From the NCBI GenBank assembly GCA_037440065.1, contig JBBIUV010000016.1, positions 682,001 through 746,000 on the forward strand: 64,000 bases of DNA, written 5' to 3'. How positions within the stretch are numbered: position 1 is the stretch's first letter; each line of letters begins with the position of its first letter. Source of the DNA: UBA1563 sp037440065 (GTDB lineage: Bacteria; Bacteroidota; Ignavibacteria; Ignavibacteriales; Ignavibacteriaceae). Shown here in pieces: positions 8,070 through 16,916 of this stretch. Position numbers and translations under genes: made by a program. Under the pieces are notes generated by a model that was not told the origin of the DNA, made no database searches, and was given only the letters and a program-made list of their open reading frames with translations.

Positions 8070-10313
8070 ATGTTTAAGTACTTTTTTGTATTATTTATTT
8101 TTTTAAAAGTCTCTACAACTTTCCCACAACAGCTTTTTGCAATTGAAGGAAAAATACTTGACGAGCATAATCACGACCCGTTAATTGGAGTTAATGTATT
8201 TCTTAAAGAATTGAAAATAACAGCAGAAACAAACGAAAATGGAATTTTCCTTTTCTCTCAAATTCCCGGTGGCACTTATACTTTGGTCTCTACACTTATA
8301 GGACATAAAGAAGTGATAACAAAAATAACCGTTCCTTTAGCAGAAAAATTATTTATTGAAGTTACAGAGCAAATTATCAATCTGAATGAAACGGTTGTTA
8401 CCGGCAATCCCTTTTCTTTGGATTTAAAAGAACTCTCACAAGGGGTAATTTCACTCTCTCAATTAGATTTACAAATAAAAAAAAGCTCAACGCTTGCACA
8501 ATCATTAGATTACCAGCCGGGAGTCTCGATGCGTTCAAACGGAACGGCAACTTCAAGACCTGTAATACGCGGATTTAGTAACAACATGATCTTGATTTTG
8601 GAAGATGGACTTCGAATGGGAGATTTGTCCTCCGCATCTGATGACCATGGAATTTCTGATGACGGCAGTGAACCGGAAAAAATTGAAATTATTAGAGGAC
8701 CGGCAAGTCTACTGTACGGGAATAATGCAATTGGCGGAGTTGTTAATGTAATTACAGATGCAATTCCTTCAACCATTCCACAACAATTTACCGGACATTT
8801 TTTAACGGAAGGATCATCCGGTAATGGTCAATTATTATCCAATTTACATCTGAATTATGGTTACGGACTTTATTCTTTCCATGGGAATATTTTCAGGCGA
8901 AAAGCTGAAGATTATAGTGTCCCAAATGGTGGGAAAACATTTAACTCTTTTTTTGAAACCATCGGTGGTCAAACTGGGATTTCAATTCATCCGACTTGGG
9001 GAGTAGCTGGTTTTTGCATTTCTTCGTTTCATAATAAATATGGGCTGCCTGAACAATCTGGGAGTGTGTCTGCAACTTACATCGATATGAAAAAATCTGA
9101 ACTGAAATTTTTAACAGAGATTAATCTTGAAAATAAATTACTCTCAAATTTTAATTTAAAAGGGAGTTATCAAGATTATCGTCATAATGAAATTGATAAA
9201 TTTACAGGTGCGATAGGCACTTCATTTAATCTTGAAAGCGGTAACCTGGATGTTTCAATAAAACACCTCCCTATTTTCCAAGACATGAATGGTATTTTGG
9301 GAATATCGGCTTCATATCAAAAATACAAATTACTCGGAAGTGAGGCTATCACACCAAATACTAATACTTTAACTGCAGCGGTTTATATTTTTGAACAATT
9401 GAAAGTAGGAAAATTAAATCTTTCTTTCGGCGGTAGAACTGAAATTAATAACTTAGATATAAGTGGTGCAATATTGTCAGATTCTGTTTTTTCAGGGCAA
9501 AAAAAATATTTTTCTACTTTCTCAAGTTCCTTTGGTCTGGTTTATTCAATAACCGCAGAAGCATCTGTTTTTATGAATGTGGCTAAAGGTTTTAGATCGC
9601 CGACTGCAGATGAACTTTCTTCTTACGGAATCCACGAAGCTGCAAACAGTTTTGATGTGGGCACTAGGAGTTTATCTCAAGAAAATAATACAGGAATTGA
9701 CGTTGGATTCCGTATGAATAGCGATGATTATTCGTCAGAAATTACGAGCTATTTCAACACAATTAATAATTATATCTCAAGAATTCCCCAATCTTTTTTT
9801 TACAGTGAAGAAATTAACATGTCTTCAAATTCTATAATTGGTTTTAATGATTCAACCGGATTCCGTGTGAAAAGGTATTTAAATCAACAGGCTATTTTCT
9901 ATGGATTTGAGAGCAAAATTACTTTTAAACTTTCTAATCGTATATCTTCAACAATTATTGCAGATTTTGTTCGCGCAAAAAATAATAAAACAAAAGAAAA
10001 TTTGCCTCAAATCCCCCCTCTCCGATTTTCTTATGAAACGAGATATACCATCGATCAATTTTGGATTGGATTAAATACAAAAGCTGCTACTGCTCAGAAA
10101 AATGTTGCTGAAAATGAAACTCCAACAGCGGGATATATTTTGTTTGATTTTTATAGTGGTTTTAAATTTTTCTCTGGGAGGTTTGCCCATATAATTTCTT
10201 TTAAGGTTGAAAATGCCTTAAATCGAGAGTATAAAGATCATCTCTCCGTGATTAAGGAATTTACATCAATGCCAGGAAGAAATATTTCTCTTAGTTACAA
10301 ATTCCTATTTTAA
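8070..10313 (+). CDS. TonB-dependent outer-membrane receptor, ZnuD-like
   Basis: A 747-residue outer-membrane receptor: signal peptide (1-20), CarboxypepD_reg-like domain (about 22-105, GKILDEHNHDPLIGVNVFL), plug domain (about 110-230) and a 22-strand beta barrel ending in the aromatic YKFLF. The plug segment PVIRGFSNNMILILEDGLR, the DDHGISDD stretch and IEIIRGPASLLYGNNAIGG follow the pattern of zinc receptors of the ZnuD type, so transport of a divalent metal such as zinc is the best guess; other metals or chelates remain possible. AGGAG precedes the ATG. The small His/Cys protein upstream probably belongs to the same transcript. Confidence 0.85.
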   Translation: MFKYFFVLFIFLKVSTTFPQQLFAIEGKILDEHNHDPLIGVNVFLKELKITAETNENGIFLFSQIPGGTYTLVSTLIGHKEVITKITVPLAEKLFIEVTEQIINLNETVVTGNPFSLDLKELSQGVISLSQLDLQIKKSSTLAQSLDYQPGVSMRSNGTATSRPVIRGFSNNMILILEDGLRMGDLSSASDDHGISDDGSEPEKIEIIRGPASLLYGNNAIGGVVNVITDAIPSTIPQQFTGHFLTEGSSGNGQLLSNLHLNYGYGLYSFHGNIFRRKAEDYSVPNGGKTFNSFFETIGGQTGISIHPTWGVAGFCISSFHNKYGLPEQSGSVSATYIDMKKSELKFLTEINLENKLLSNFNLKGSYQDYRHNEIDKFTGAIGTSFNLESGNLDVSIKHLPIFQDMNGILGISASYQKYKLLGSEAITPNTNTLTAAVYIFEQLKVGKLNLSFGGRTEINNLDISGAILSDSVFSGQKKYFSTFSSSFGLVYSITAEASVFMNVAKGFRSPTADELSSYGIHEAANSFDVGTRSLSQENNTGIDVGFRMNSDDYSSEITSYFNTINNYISRIPQSFFYSEEINMSSNSIIGFNDSTGFRVKRYLNQQAIFYGFESKITFKLSNRISSTIIADFVRAKNNKTKENLPQIPPLRFSYETRYTIDQFWIGLNTKAATAQKNVAENETPTAGYILFDFYSGFKFFSGRFAHIISFKVENALNREYKDHLSVIKEFTSMPGRNISLSYKFLF

Positions 10314-10362
10314 GTTTGAAGAAAAATCGTTATTTTTTCAATCAAAATTTTCAGTTTCCCAC

Positions 10363-10451
10363 GGAGAGGTGGGTGAGTGGCTGAAACCAACGGTTTGCTA
10401 AACCGTCGTACGGGTAAAACTGTACCCCGGGTTCGAATCCCGGCCTCTCCG
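10363..10451 (+). tRNA. tRNA-Ser (GCT)
   Basis: An 89-nt cloverleaf with long variable arm. Acceptor stem GGAGAGG/CCTCTCC, discriminator G at 10451, anticodon stem ACGGT/ACCGT with loop TTGCTAA giving anticodon GCT, and T arm GGGTTCGAATCCC. CCA is not encoded. Decodes AGC/AGT. Confidence 0.97.
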
Positions 10452-10456
10452 CAATG

Positions 10457-10484
10457 GCTCACTATTAAAAAGGTGAGCTTTTTT
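10457..10484 (+). terminator. Rho-independent terminator after tRNA-Ser
   Basis: GCTCAC (10457-10462) and GTGAGC (10473-10478) form a 6-bp stem followed directly by six T residues, ending the tRNA-Ser transcript. Confidence 0.8.
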
Positions 10485-10511
10485 GTTTTAAATTGCATCT
10501 ACATCTTCACT

Positions 10512-11153
10512 TTAAACATAATAGTACATCATCAGGTAATGTGAAAAACTTCCCGCCATGATAAAGAGATGAAATAATTCATGAAATCCAAATACTCCAG
10601 GAAAGGGATCCGGCTTTTTAATTGCATAAATAACAGCACCTATTGAATAAAAAATTCCTCCTAGTGCAAGGAACATAATACCTTCACTTTGCATTACCTT
10701 TGTTAAGGGATAAATCGCAACTACGATTAACCACCCCATCAATAAATAAATTGATGTATAAAGATAGCGCGGTGCGTTAAGCCAAAATATTTTCAAGAAA
10801 AATCCTCCAAGTGTGAAAAGCCAGACACCAATAAATATTGACCATCCCCAAACTCCCCTAATTGAGATTAAACAAATCGGAGTGTTTGAAGCTGCTATGA
10901 AAACGAAAATCATGATGTGATCTATTTTCCTAAAGAGAATAAAATTTTTATCCGATAGTGGAAGCCAATGGTATAAAGTACTTATTGAATACAATAAAAC
11001 AAGTGCACTTGAAAATATTAAGAATGATACCGTATGATAAAGAGTCTCTTCCCCACTAGTTCTAGTTAAAAGAAAAAATGAACCTACTACTGAAAGCAAT
11101 ACTCCAATACAATGTGTCAATCCACTGACCGGATCACGAAAACTTTTTGCCAT
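10512..11153 (-). CDS. Hemolysin III family (HlyIII/PAQR) membrane protein
   Basis: A 213-residue polytopic inner-membrane protein with about seven hydrophobic helices. It carries the family's conserved polar residues: DPVSGLTHCIG at the N-terminus, the SxxxH pair in SISTLYHW (about 56-63), the IDH motif (about 77-79) and the C-terminal FGFHELFHLF pair of histidines (about 189-198), which in PAQR proteins form a buried zinc site. Despite the name, bacterial members are not shown to be toxins here; a lipid-hydrolase or membrane-homeostasis role is more likely. It is 86 bp downstream of the SulP gene on the same strand, so separate or shared transcription is open. Confidence 0.9.
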   Translation of the reverse strand: MAKSFRDPVSGLTHCIGVLLSVVGSFFLLTRTSGEETLYHTVSFLIFSSALVLLYSISTLYHWLPLSDKNFILFRKIDHIMIFVFIAASNTPICLISIRGVWGWSIFIGVWLFTLGGFFLKIFWLNAPRYLYTSIYLLMGWLIVVAIYPLTKVMQSEGIMFLALGGIFYSIGAVIYAIKKPDPFPGVFGFHELFHLFIMAGSFSHYLMMYYYV

Positions 11154-11239
11154 TTATTTCACATAGATTTGAGAATGATGAAAATATTGAGACTTGCCAA
11201 AGCAAGTCTCTTTGAAAAATGAAAAGATGAAACAGATAA

Positions 11240-13456
11240 CTAATTTTCTTGTAATGCCTTCACTTCAATATTACTTTGTCTCAACCGGTAAGCAATTGTT
11301 CTAGCTAATCGTTCGAAGAAGAATCCACCAATTTCCGGATATTCGTCAGCTACCTCTGAGAACTTTTCCCTTGAGAGAACATAAAGTTCAACATTTTCGA
11401 TTGCGACGGCATTTGCAGATCGTGTTCCTTTATCGAGGAACGACATGTCTCCAAAAAATCCACCGGTTGGGAAAGTTATTAAATGGTGGCTCATTCCTTG
11501 TGACAATGGCAATACAATTTTCACCATTCCCTTCCGAATAAAGTATATTTCATCACTTTCTTCTCCAATTTCAAAAATTAATTCATTTGGTTGGTAGGAT
11601 TTTTCTTCCATACATTCAAGCAATTTTTTTAATGCTTCAGCTGAAAGATCTTCAAAGAAATCAAACTGTGTTACAGAAAGTGATTTTGAAGTATCAAGTT
11701 TTGCCATTAATTGTTCTTTTAAAATATCATCTTCAATCCATTCTAAAGCCGAATCAAGATCGTTAAAGAATTTTAAAATATCTGTTTCTGTTAGACCTAG
11801 ATCTTCAAGATATGATTTTACATTTTGTCCCGTTGGCAAACTTAAGGGTACAGATGAAAAAACAAGATAACCTTGCTGCGTCTTTACACGAGCCTGGATT
11901 TGTTTTAGCATGTTTACAGCAGTGTAATCAATTGATTGTACCCGTTTCATATCAAGCAAAATATATTTACACTTCTTTAAGAAAGGTTCTAACTCCGTAA
12001 ATAATTGATCTGTTGTTCCAAAAAATAATTGTCCCTGAAGTTCAACTACGATTGTTTCAATTCCTTTGTCCTGTAAAATCTCAATCTCATTTTTAAGTCT
12101 GATTTTTTTCGAAAATACCTGATTGCCGAAAACTTTTCTTCTAATAACTGATGATCTTATCTGTTCACGAAGAAAAAGAAGAATTGCAAATGCGATACCG
12201 ACACCTGAGGCAGCAATCAAACTCATGCTCACCGCAGATATAACTACAGCAACAATGCAGAAGAAATCAAATCTTGTTGATTTGTGTTTTAATAGAGCAA
12301 AACTTTTTTTATCGACCATCCTTACCGCAACTACCATTAAAATTCCAGCTAAAGCAGAAAATGGAATCCACGCAACTAATTTTCCTAAAAGTAGAAGAAC
12401 TAAAAATGAAGAAACTCCAACAACAACTCCAGACATTTGAGTTTTGGCACCACTATTAAGGTTTACTAACGTAGCGCCCATTGTACCGGCTCCGGGAATT
12501 CCTCCAGCTAATGCCGTTGCAATGTTTCCAATTCCCTGTCCAAGCAATTCTTTATTTGAATTATGCCGTGAGTAGGTTAAAGCATCCAGTACAACACAGG
12601 TTTTAAGCGTATCAATCGATAGAAGGACCGCAAGAGTTAATGTGGGAACAACGATGAAACCCATCGCTGAAAAATCTATTGTTGGAATTAATTTCGCATT
12701 GTTCACTAGGATAGTTACTATATCATTGAATGATGCAGAGATTGGACCAATAACAAATGAGTTATTTTCTAGAACTCCCAATGCGGGGTTAATTAATGAC
12801 AAACCGAAATATGTTAGAACTCCGCCAACTAAAGCTAAGATCGCTGCAGGAATTTTTGTAGTTAATTTGGGGATATAAACCATCACGAGAATTGTTACAG
12901 CTCCAACAACAACACTTTCCCATCTAAACAGATTAAGCGATGAAAAGAAAGTTGAAACGGAAACTTTCACAGGTATTCCAAGAAATTTTGGCAACTGCCC
13001 GAAGAAAATCAATACTCCAACACCGCTTAAATAACCTGCTACTACCGGATAAGGAATATATTTAATGAATCTTCCTCCTCCCGATTTTCCTATTAGAACT
13101 TGTACAAGTCCAGAGAACAAAGAAACTAAAGTAACGTAAATCGGAATTGAGTCAGGTGGAATACTCCCCTTAAGCAGCATTTCACTTACAAAAACCGAAA
13201 GCACTGCTGCTGCCGGAGCGCACGGTGCTGAGATTAATTTTTTTGTTCCACCAAATAATGCAGCAAATAATCCCATAGTAATTGTTCCAAGAATTCCGCC
13301 AACCGCTGCTCTGCCGGAGAATTCTGCGCCAAGTGGTGCGAAGATTATTAATCCAAAAGCGATTGCAGAAGGAATTGCAACCAACATTGAAGCGGTTCCT
13401 CCCAAAACATCACCAAGTAGATTATCAAAAGCGAATTTCTTTTCCGAATTACTCAT
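11240..13456 (-). CDS. SulP anion transporter with STAS and cyclic-nucleotide-binding domains
   Basis: A 738-residue fusion. Residues 1 to about 430 are a SLC26/SulP transporter core with 10-14 membrane segments (GGTASMLVAIPSAIAFG near the start; GNIATALAGGIPGAGTMG in mid-core). Residues about 450-575 are a cytoplasmic STAS domain (IVVELQGQLFFGTTDQL, YILLDMKRVQSIDYTAV). Residues about 600-725 are a CAP/cNMP-type domain (FPTGGFFGDMSFLDKGTRSA). The usual phosphate-binding-cassette glutamate (FGE) is Asp here, so cyclic-nucleotide binding needs testing. Substrate may be sulfate, bicarbonate or another anion. AAGGAG precedes the ATG. The gene follows a hybrid kinase gene by 35 bp and may be the last product of that operon. 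Confidence 0.9.
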   Translation of the reverse strand: MSNSEKKFAFDNLLGDVLGGTASMLVAIPSAIAFGLIIFAPLGAEFSGRAAVGGILGTITMGLFAALFGGTKKLISAPCAPAAAVLSVFVSEMLLKGSIPPDSIPIYVTLVSLFSGLVQVLIGKSGGGRFIKYIPYPVVAGYLSGVGVLIFFGQLPKFLGIPVKVSVSTFFSSLNLFRWESVVVGAVTILVMVYIPKLTTKIPAAILALVGGVLTYFGLSLINPALGVLENNSFVIGPISASFNDIVTILVNNAKLIPTIDFSAMGFIVVPTLTLAVLLSIDTLKTCVVLDALTYSRHNSNKELLGQGIGNIATALAGGIPGAGTMGATLVNLNSGAKTQMSGVVVGVSSFLVLLLLGKLVAWIPFSALAGILMVVAVRMVDKKSFALLKHKSTRFDFFCIVAVVISAVSMSLIAASGVGIAFAILLFLREQIRSSVIRRKVFGNQVFSKKIRLKNEIEILQDKGIETIVVELQGQLFFGTTDQLFTELEPFLKKCKYILLDMKRVQSIDYTAVNMLKQIQARVKTQQGYLVFSSVPLSLPTGQNVKSYLEDLGLTETDILKFFNDLDSALEWIEDDILKEQLMAKLDTSKSLSVTQFDFFEDLSAEALKKLLECMEEKSYQPNELIFEIGEESDEIYFIRKGMVKIVLPLSQGMSHHLITFPTGGFFGDMSFLDKGTRSANAVAIENVELYVLSREKFSEVADEYPEIGGFFFERLARTIAYRLRQSNIEVKALQEN

Positions 13457-13491
13457 TGTTACTCCTTGCTCATTGTTTCATTTTTAAATGA

Positions 13492-16437
13492 TCAACCTAA
13501 TTTCCCCGTTTTCTTCAACACACTTGTGACTAAATCAATGATCTCCTTTTTTCTAAAAGGTTTCGGAAGATGATGTGTACAACCACCGGCTAAAAATAAT
13601 TCTCTATCTTCACTTCTTGCATATGCTGTAACAGCAATAATAGGAGTGTTTTTATATTTTGGCAAATCAAGAAGTTTTTTTACAATATCCATTCCCCCCA
13701 TGCTTCCTTCAAAATTGATATCCATTAAAATTACGTCATAAGTTTTTTCATGTAGTAGCTGTAATGCTTTTACACCGTTTTCCGCCGTATCCAAAGTACA
13801 TATATTTTTTAAAAATAATTTTACAATTTCTCTATTTACTAAATCATCTTCTGCATAAATTACTAACGGTAATTCCCTTTTGCTGTCATGTTCAATTTTT
13901 TGCGGAATTCCCTCCGCTGCCTGTACTACAGTTTTATTTTGTTCTTGTGCTGGAGAAATAGTTGAAGGAAATCGAACAATAAAAGTTGATCCAACACCTG
14001 ATTCACTTTTAACCGAGATCATTCCATGCATTAACTCAACTGCTTTTTTTGAAATTGTTAGCCCGAGACCGGCTCCTTCATAGCTTCTACTCAAACCTTC
14101 GCTTACCTGTCTGAATTCTTCCCAAATCAGGTCTATTTTATCTAACGGAATTCCTATTCCTGTATCGCTTACTTTTATATAAAACCAAATAGCATCACTT
14201 TCGGAACTATTTGATTCGATTCCTACTTCAACCGAAACTTTGCCCGTTTTTGTAAATTTAATTGCATTGTTTAGCAGGTTATTGATAATTCTCTGCAAGA
14301 GATTTTCATCGAGGGTCGCAATTATATTTTCATTTTGAACAATTAAATCTAAAATTAGATTTTTTTCACTTGCTTCAGAGGCGTAAGTTGCAATACAATT
14401 TTTTACTATTGGAATAATTTCTACTCTACTAAGGTTGAGCTTAATTTTTTCTGATTCTGCATCTGACAAGTCAAGTATATATTTGAGTGTCTCACTTAGC
14501 CTTTTGCCAGAATAGAAAATACCGTTAATCATTTCTAATTGATCTTTATCTTTCAATTGAGATTGAAGGATTTCTGCGTATCCGAGTATTCCATTTAGCG
14601 GAGTCCTAAATTCATGACTCATATTTGCTAAAAAGTTAGATTTCAGACGGCTCATTTCTTCAGCTCGTTCTTTGGCTTTTATAATTTCTTTTTCGGCAAG
14701 TATTTGCTCGTTAAGAAGTCTTTCTTCTGCCAGTACACGTTCTGTTATATCCTGAACTGTACCCAAAGAACGAATTGGATTTCCTCTTTCATCATAATAT
14801 GTATCGCATTGTTCATGTACATGCTTTATTCTTCCGTCTTTTAGAAGTAGCCGGTGATCAATGCTATATTGTGTTTTATTTTTAACTGAATCAGTGTAAT
14901 TTGTGTTGACCCTATCGCGGTCATCGGGATGAATTGTCTCAATAAAAGCTTCATATGAGGCACCAAATTTATCAGGATCTATTTCAAATATCTGGTAAAT
15001 TTCATCAGACCAGATAAGTACATCATTTACTAGGTCCAGTTCCCAATGTCCCAGGTTTACCTGATGTTCGGCTTCTTTGAGTCTGGCTGTACTTTCTCGG
15101 AGTGCAATTTCTGCTTCATATCTCTTTTTTTCTGTTTCAATTGATTCGATCGCAAAGGATATATCCCCCACAACTTGATCTAACAGCTCAACTTCTTCCT
15201 TACTGAAAAAAAATGGAGTAGATGCGTAGAGTGTATAAACTCCAATAACTTTTCCAAATAATCTAATCGGTAAACCGATAGATGAATAATACCCTCGTTT
15301 TGTTGCTTCATCTTTCCAAGGATTCATTACCTCGTCATTTAAAATATCATTGCAAACTACATGTCTTTTTTCTCTTATCGCTCTTCCCGTGGGACCACGT
15401 CCTGCGGGGACATCTTTTGTCGATATTTTAACAATTTTAGAAAGGTAACCGTCTTCAAATCCAGCATAGGCAACTGGATTAACTATTTTTTTCTCCTCAT
15501 CAACTAAACCAATCCATGCCATTCTAAACTTACCAGACTCGACTGCTATTCTACATACTTCATTAAAAAGTTTTTCTCTTGTGTTAGTTCTAACAATGCA
15601 TTTGTTTATTTGACTGATGAAATTATAAACACGACTTGCTTTTATAATCTTATCTTCATCTAATTTTCTTTCAGTTATGTCATTCGCAATAACTTGAACT
15701 CCAATTAGCAAACCTGAATCATTTACAACTCTTCTAAAATTATGGATGAACCATTTTTTACCTGATGGTAAATCGAGACAATCTTCATATTCATAACTAT
15801 CATTACTCCCAGCCGCAAGTTGGATTCGTTTTATAAATGCCGAGTAAGTTTTTTCATCTAAGAATTCAGAGAGAGGTTTCCCCACATAGTCAAGTTGTTT
15901 TATACCAAAATTTTCAACTGCCTGTTCGTTAATTAGAAGAATGGTTCCATCTAAAGAATACAATGCTATGCCAAGTCCTGAACTTTCAAGTAGCATCCGA
16001 TACTTTTCTTCACTTTCCTTCAGATTTTTTGCAATTTTCTCTTTTTCTAATTGAATTTTCTTCCTTTCCAGCGTTTCCTTAATCGCGAATGGAAGTCTTG
16101 TTATATGATCCTTAATAATGTAATCACTAGCTCCAGCTTTCATGCACTCGACAGCTACCTCTTCATTAATAGAACCCGTAAAAAGAATAAATGGAAGTGA
16201 TGGATAATTTTCAAGAACAATGCGAAGGGCTTCTTTTCCGTTAAATTGAGGCAACATATAATCTGATATAACAATGTCCGGTTTGAATTTTTCCAAGAGC
16301 TCAAGAAATTCTTCACTTGTTTCTGCTCTCTTGTAAGTAAAATTCAAATTACTTTTACGGAGTTCTCTGACGGCCAATTCCATATCGTATGGATTGTCCT
16401 CATTAAATAAAATCCTTAAATAATTCTCGTTTTGCAC
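13492..16437 (-). CDS. Hybrid sensor histidine kinase, REC-PAS-GAF-PAS-HK-REC
   Basis: A 981-residue soluble phosphorelay protein starting with GTG at 16437 (AAGG upstream). Order: N-terminal receiver (about 5-125, phospho-acceptor in IVISDYMLP), PAS (about 145-262), GAF (about 280-425), PAS_3 (about 450-565), HisKA with H-box SHEFRTPLNGILGYAEIL, HATPase with N box NNLLNNAIKFTKTG and G boxes, and a C-terminal receiver (about 850-975, VILMDINFEGSMGG). No membrane helix, so it senses cytoplasmic signals. The first receiver begins LRILFNEDNPYD, with Asn-Glu-Asp where Val-Glu-Asp is usual. It is 20 bp downstream of the response regulator gene and resembles the 1528-residue kinase in its HK-REC half. 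Confidence 0.92.
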   Translation of the reverse strand: MQNENYLRILFNEDNPYDMELAVRELRKSNLNFTYKRAETSEEFLELLEKFKPDIVISDYMLPQFNGKEALRIVLENYPSLPFILFTGSINEEVAVECMKAGASDYIIKDHITRLPFAIKETLERKKIQLEKEKIAKNLKESEEKYRMLLESSGLGIALYSLDGTILLINEQAVENFGIKQLDYVGKPLSEFLDEKTYSAFIKRIQLAAGSNDSYEYEDCLDLPSGKKWFIHNFRRVVNDSGLLIGVQVIANDITERKLDEDKIIKASRVYNFISQINKCIVRTNTREKLFNEVCRIAVESGKFRMAWIGLVDEEKKIVNPVAYAGFEDGYLSKIVKISTKDVPAGRGPTGRAIREKRHVVCNDILNDEVMNPWKDEATKRGYYSSIGLPIRLFGKVIGVYTLYASTPFFFSKEEVELLDQVVGDISFAIESIETEKKRYEAEIALRESTARLKEAEHQVNLGHWELDLVNDVLIWSDEIYQIFEIDPDKFGASYEAFIETIHPDDRDRVNTNYTDSVKNKTQYSIDHRLLLKDGRIKHVHEQCDTYYDERGNPIRSLGTVQDITERVLAEERLLNEQILAEKEIIKAKERAEEMSRLKSNFLANMSHEFRTPLNGILGYAEILQSQLKDKDQLEMINGIFYSGKRLSETLKYILDLSDAESEKIKLNLSRVEIIPIVKNCIATYASEASEKNLILDLIVQNENIIATLDENLLQRIINNLLNNAIKFTKTGKVSVEVGIESNSSESDAIWFYIKVSDTGIGIPLDKIDLIWEEFRQVSEGLSRSYEGAGLGLTISKKAVELMHGMISVKSESGVGSTFIVRFPSTISPAQEQNKTVVQAAEGIPQKIEHDSKRELPLVIYAEDDLVNREIVKLFLKNICTLDTAENGVKALQLLHEKTYDVILMDINFEGSMGGMDIVKKLLDLPKYKNTPIIAVTAYARSEDRELFLAGGCTHHLPKPFRKKEIIDLVTSVLKKTGKLG

Positions 16438-16457
16438 TGATCAACCTTGTCTATTTT

Positions 16458-16904
16458 TTATTTTGGTGGAAGTTGATTTAGCAGCAGCCAGTATAGTCCG
16501 ATTTCTCTTACCGCTTCAACAAAATTATCAAAATCAACCGGTTTTACAATATAACTATTAACACCAAGCGCATAACTCTTTATAATATCAGTCTCTTGTT
16601 TTGAGGAAGTCAACACAACCACAGGAATTGATTTAGTTCTTTCATCACTTTTTACAGCTTTTAATACCTCAAGTCCGTCAATTTTGGGAAGTTTTAGATC
16701 TAACAAAATAACTTTTGGAATGTTTTCAACACTTCTATCACTAAATGAGCCTCTAGCAAAAATAAAATCAAGAGCTTCCTCCCCGTCAACGACATGAACC
16801 AATTTGTTTGCAATGTTATTTTTTTTCATTGCTATCATGGCTAACTCTGCGTCGCTAGGATTATCTTCGACCAATAAAATTTCAACCTCATTTAAATTAG
16901 TCAT
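16458..16904 (-). CDS. Single-domain response regulator (Rcp1-like)
   Basis: A 148-residue CheY-like receiver with no output domain. It shows the acidic pair in EILLVEDNPSDAELA, the phospho-acceptor Asp in VILLDLKLPKIDG, Thr/Ser in VVVLTSSK, and Lys in YIVKPVDF. The NPSDAEL stretch and long beta3-alpha3 loop are typical of Rcp1-type regulators that take phosphate from phytochrome-like or PAS kinases. It lies 12 bp downstream of the 806-residue kinase and 20 bp upstream of the 981-residue hybrid kinase, so it probably shuttles phosphate between them. Confidence 0.93.
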   Translation of the reverse strand: MTNLNEVEILLVEDNPSDAELAMIAMKKNNIANKLVHVVDGEEALDFIFARGSFSDRSVENIPKVILLDLKLPKIDGLEVLKAVKSDERTKSIPVVVLTSSKQETDIIKSYALGVNSYIVKPVDFDNFVEAVREIGLYWLLLNQLPPK

Positions 16905-16916
16905 ATATCTTTTTCC

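Noticed and set aside
10310..10498. Minus-strand frame GEAGIRTRGTVLPVRRF across tRNA-Ser
   Set aside because: Antisense to tRNA-Ser, the same artefact class.
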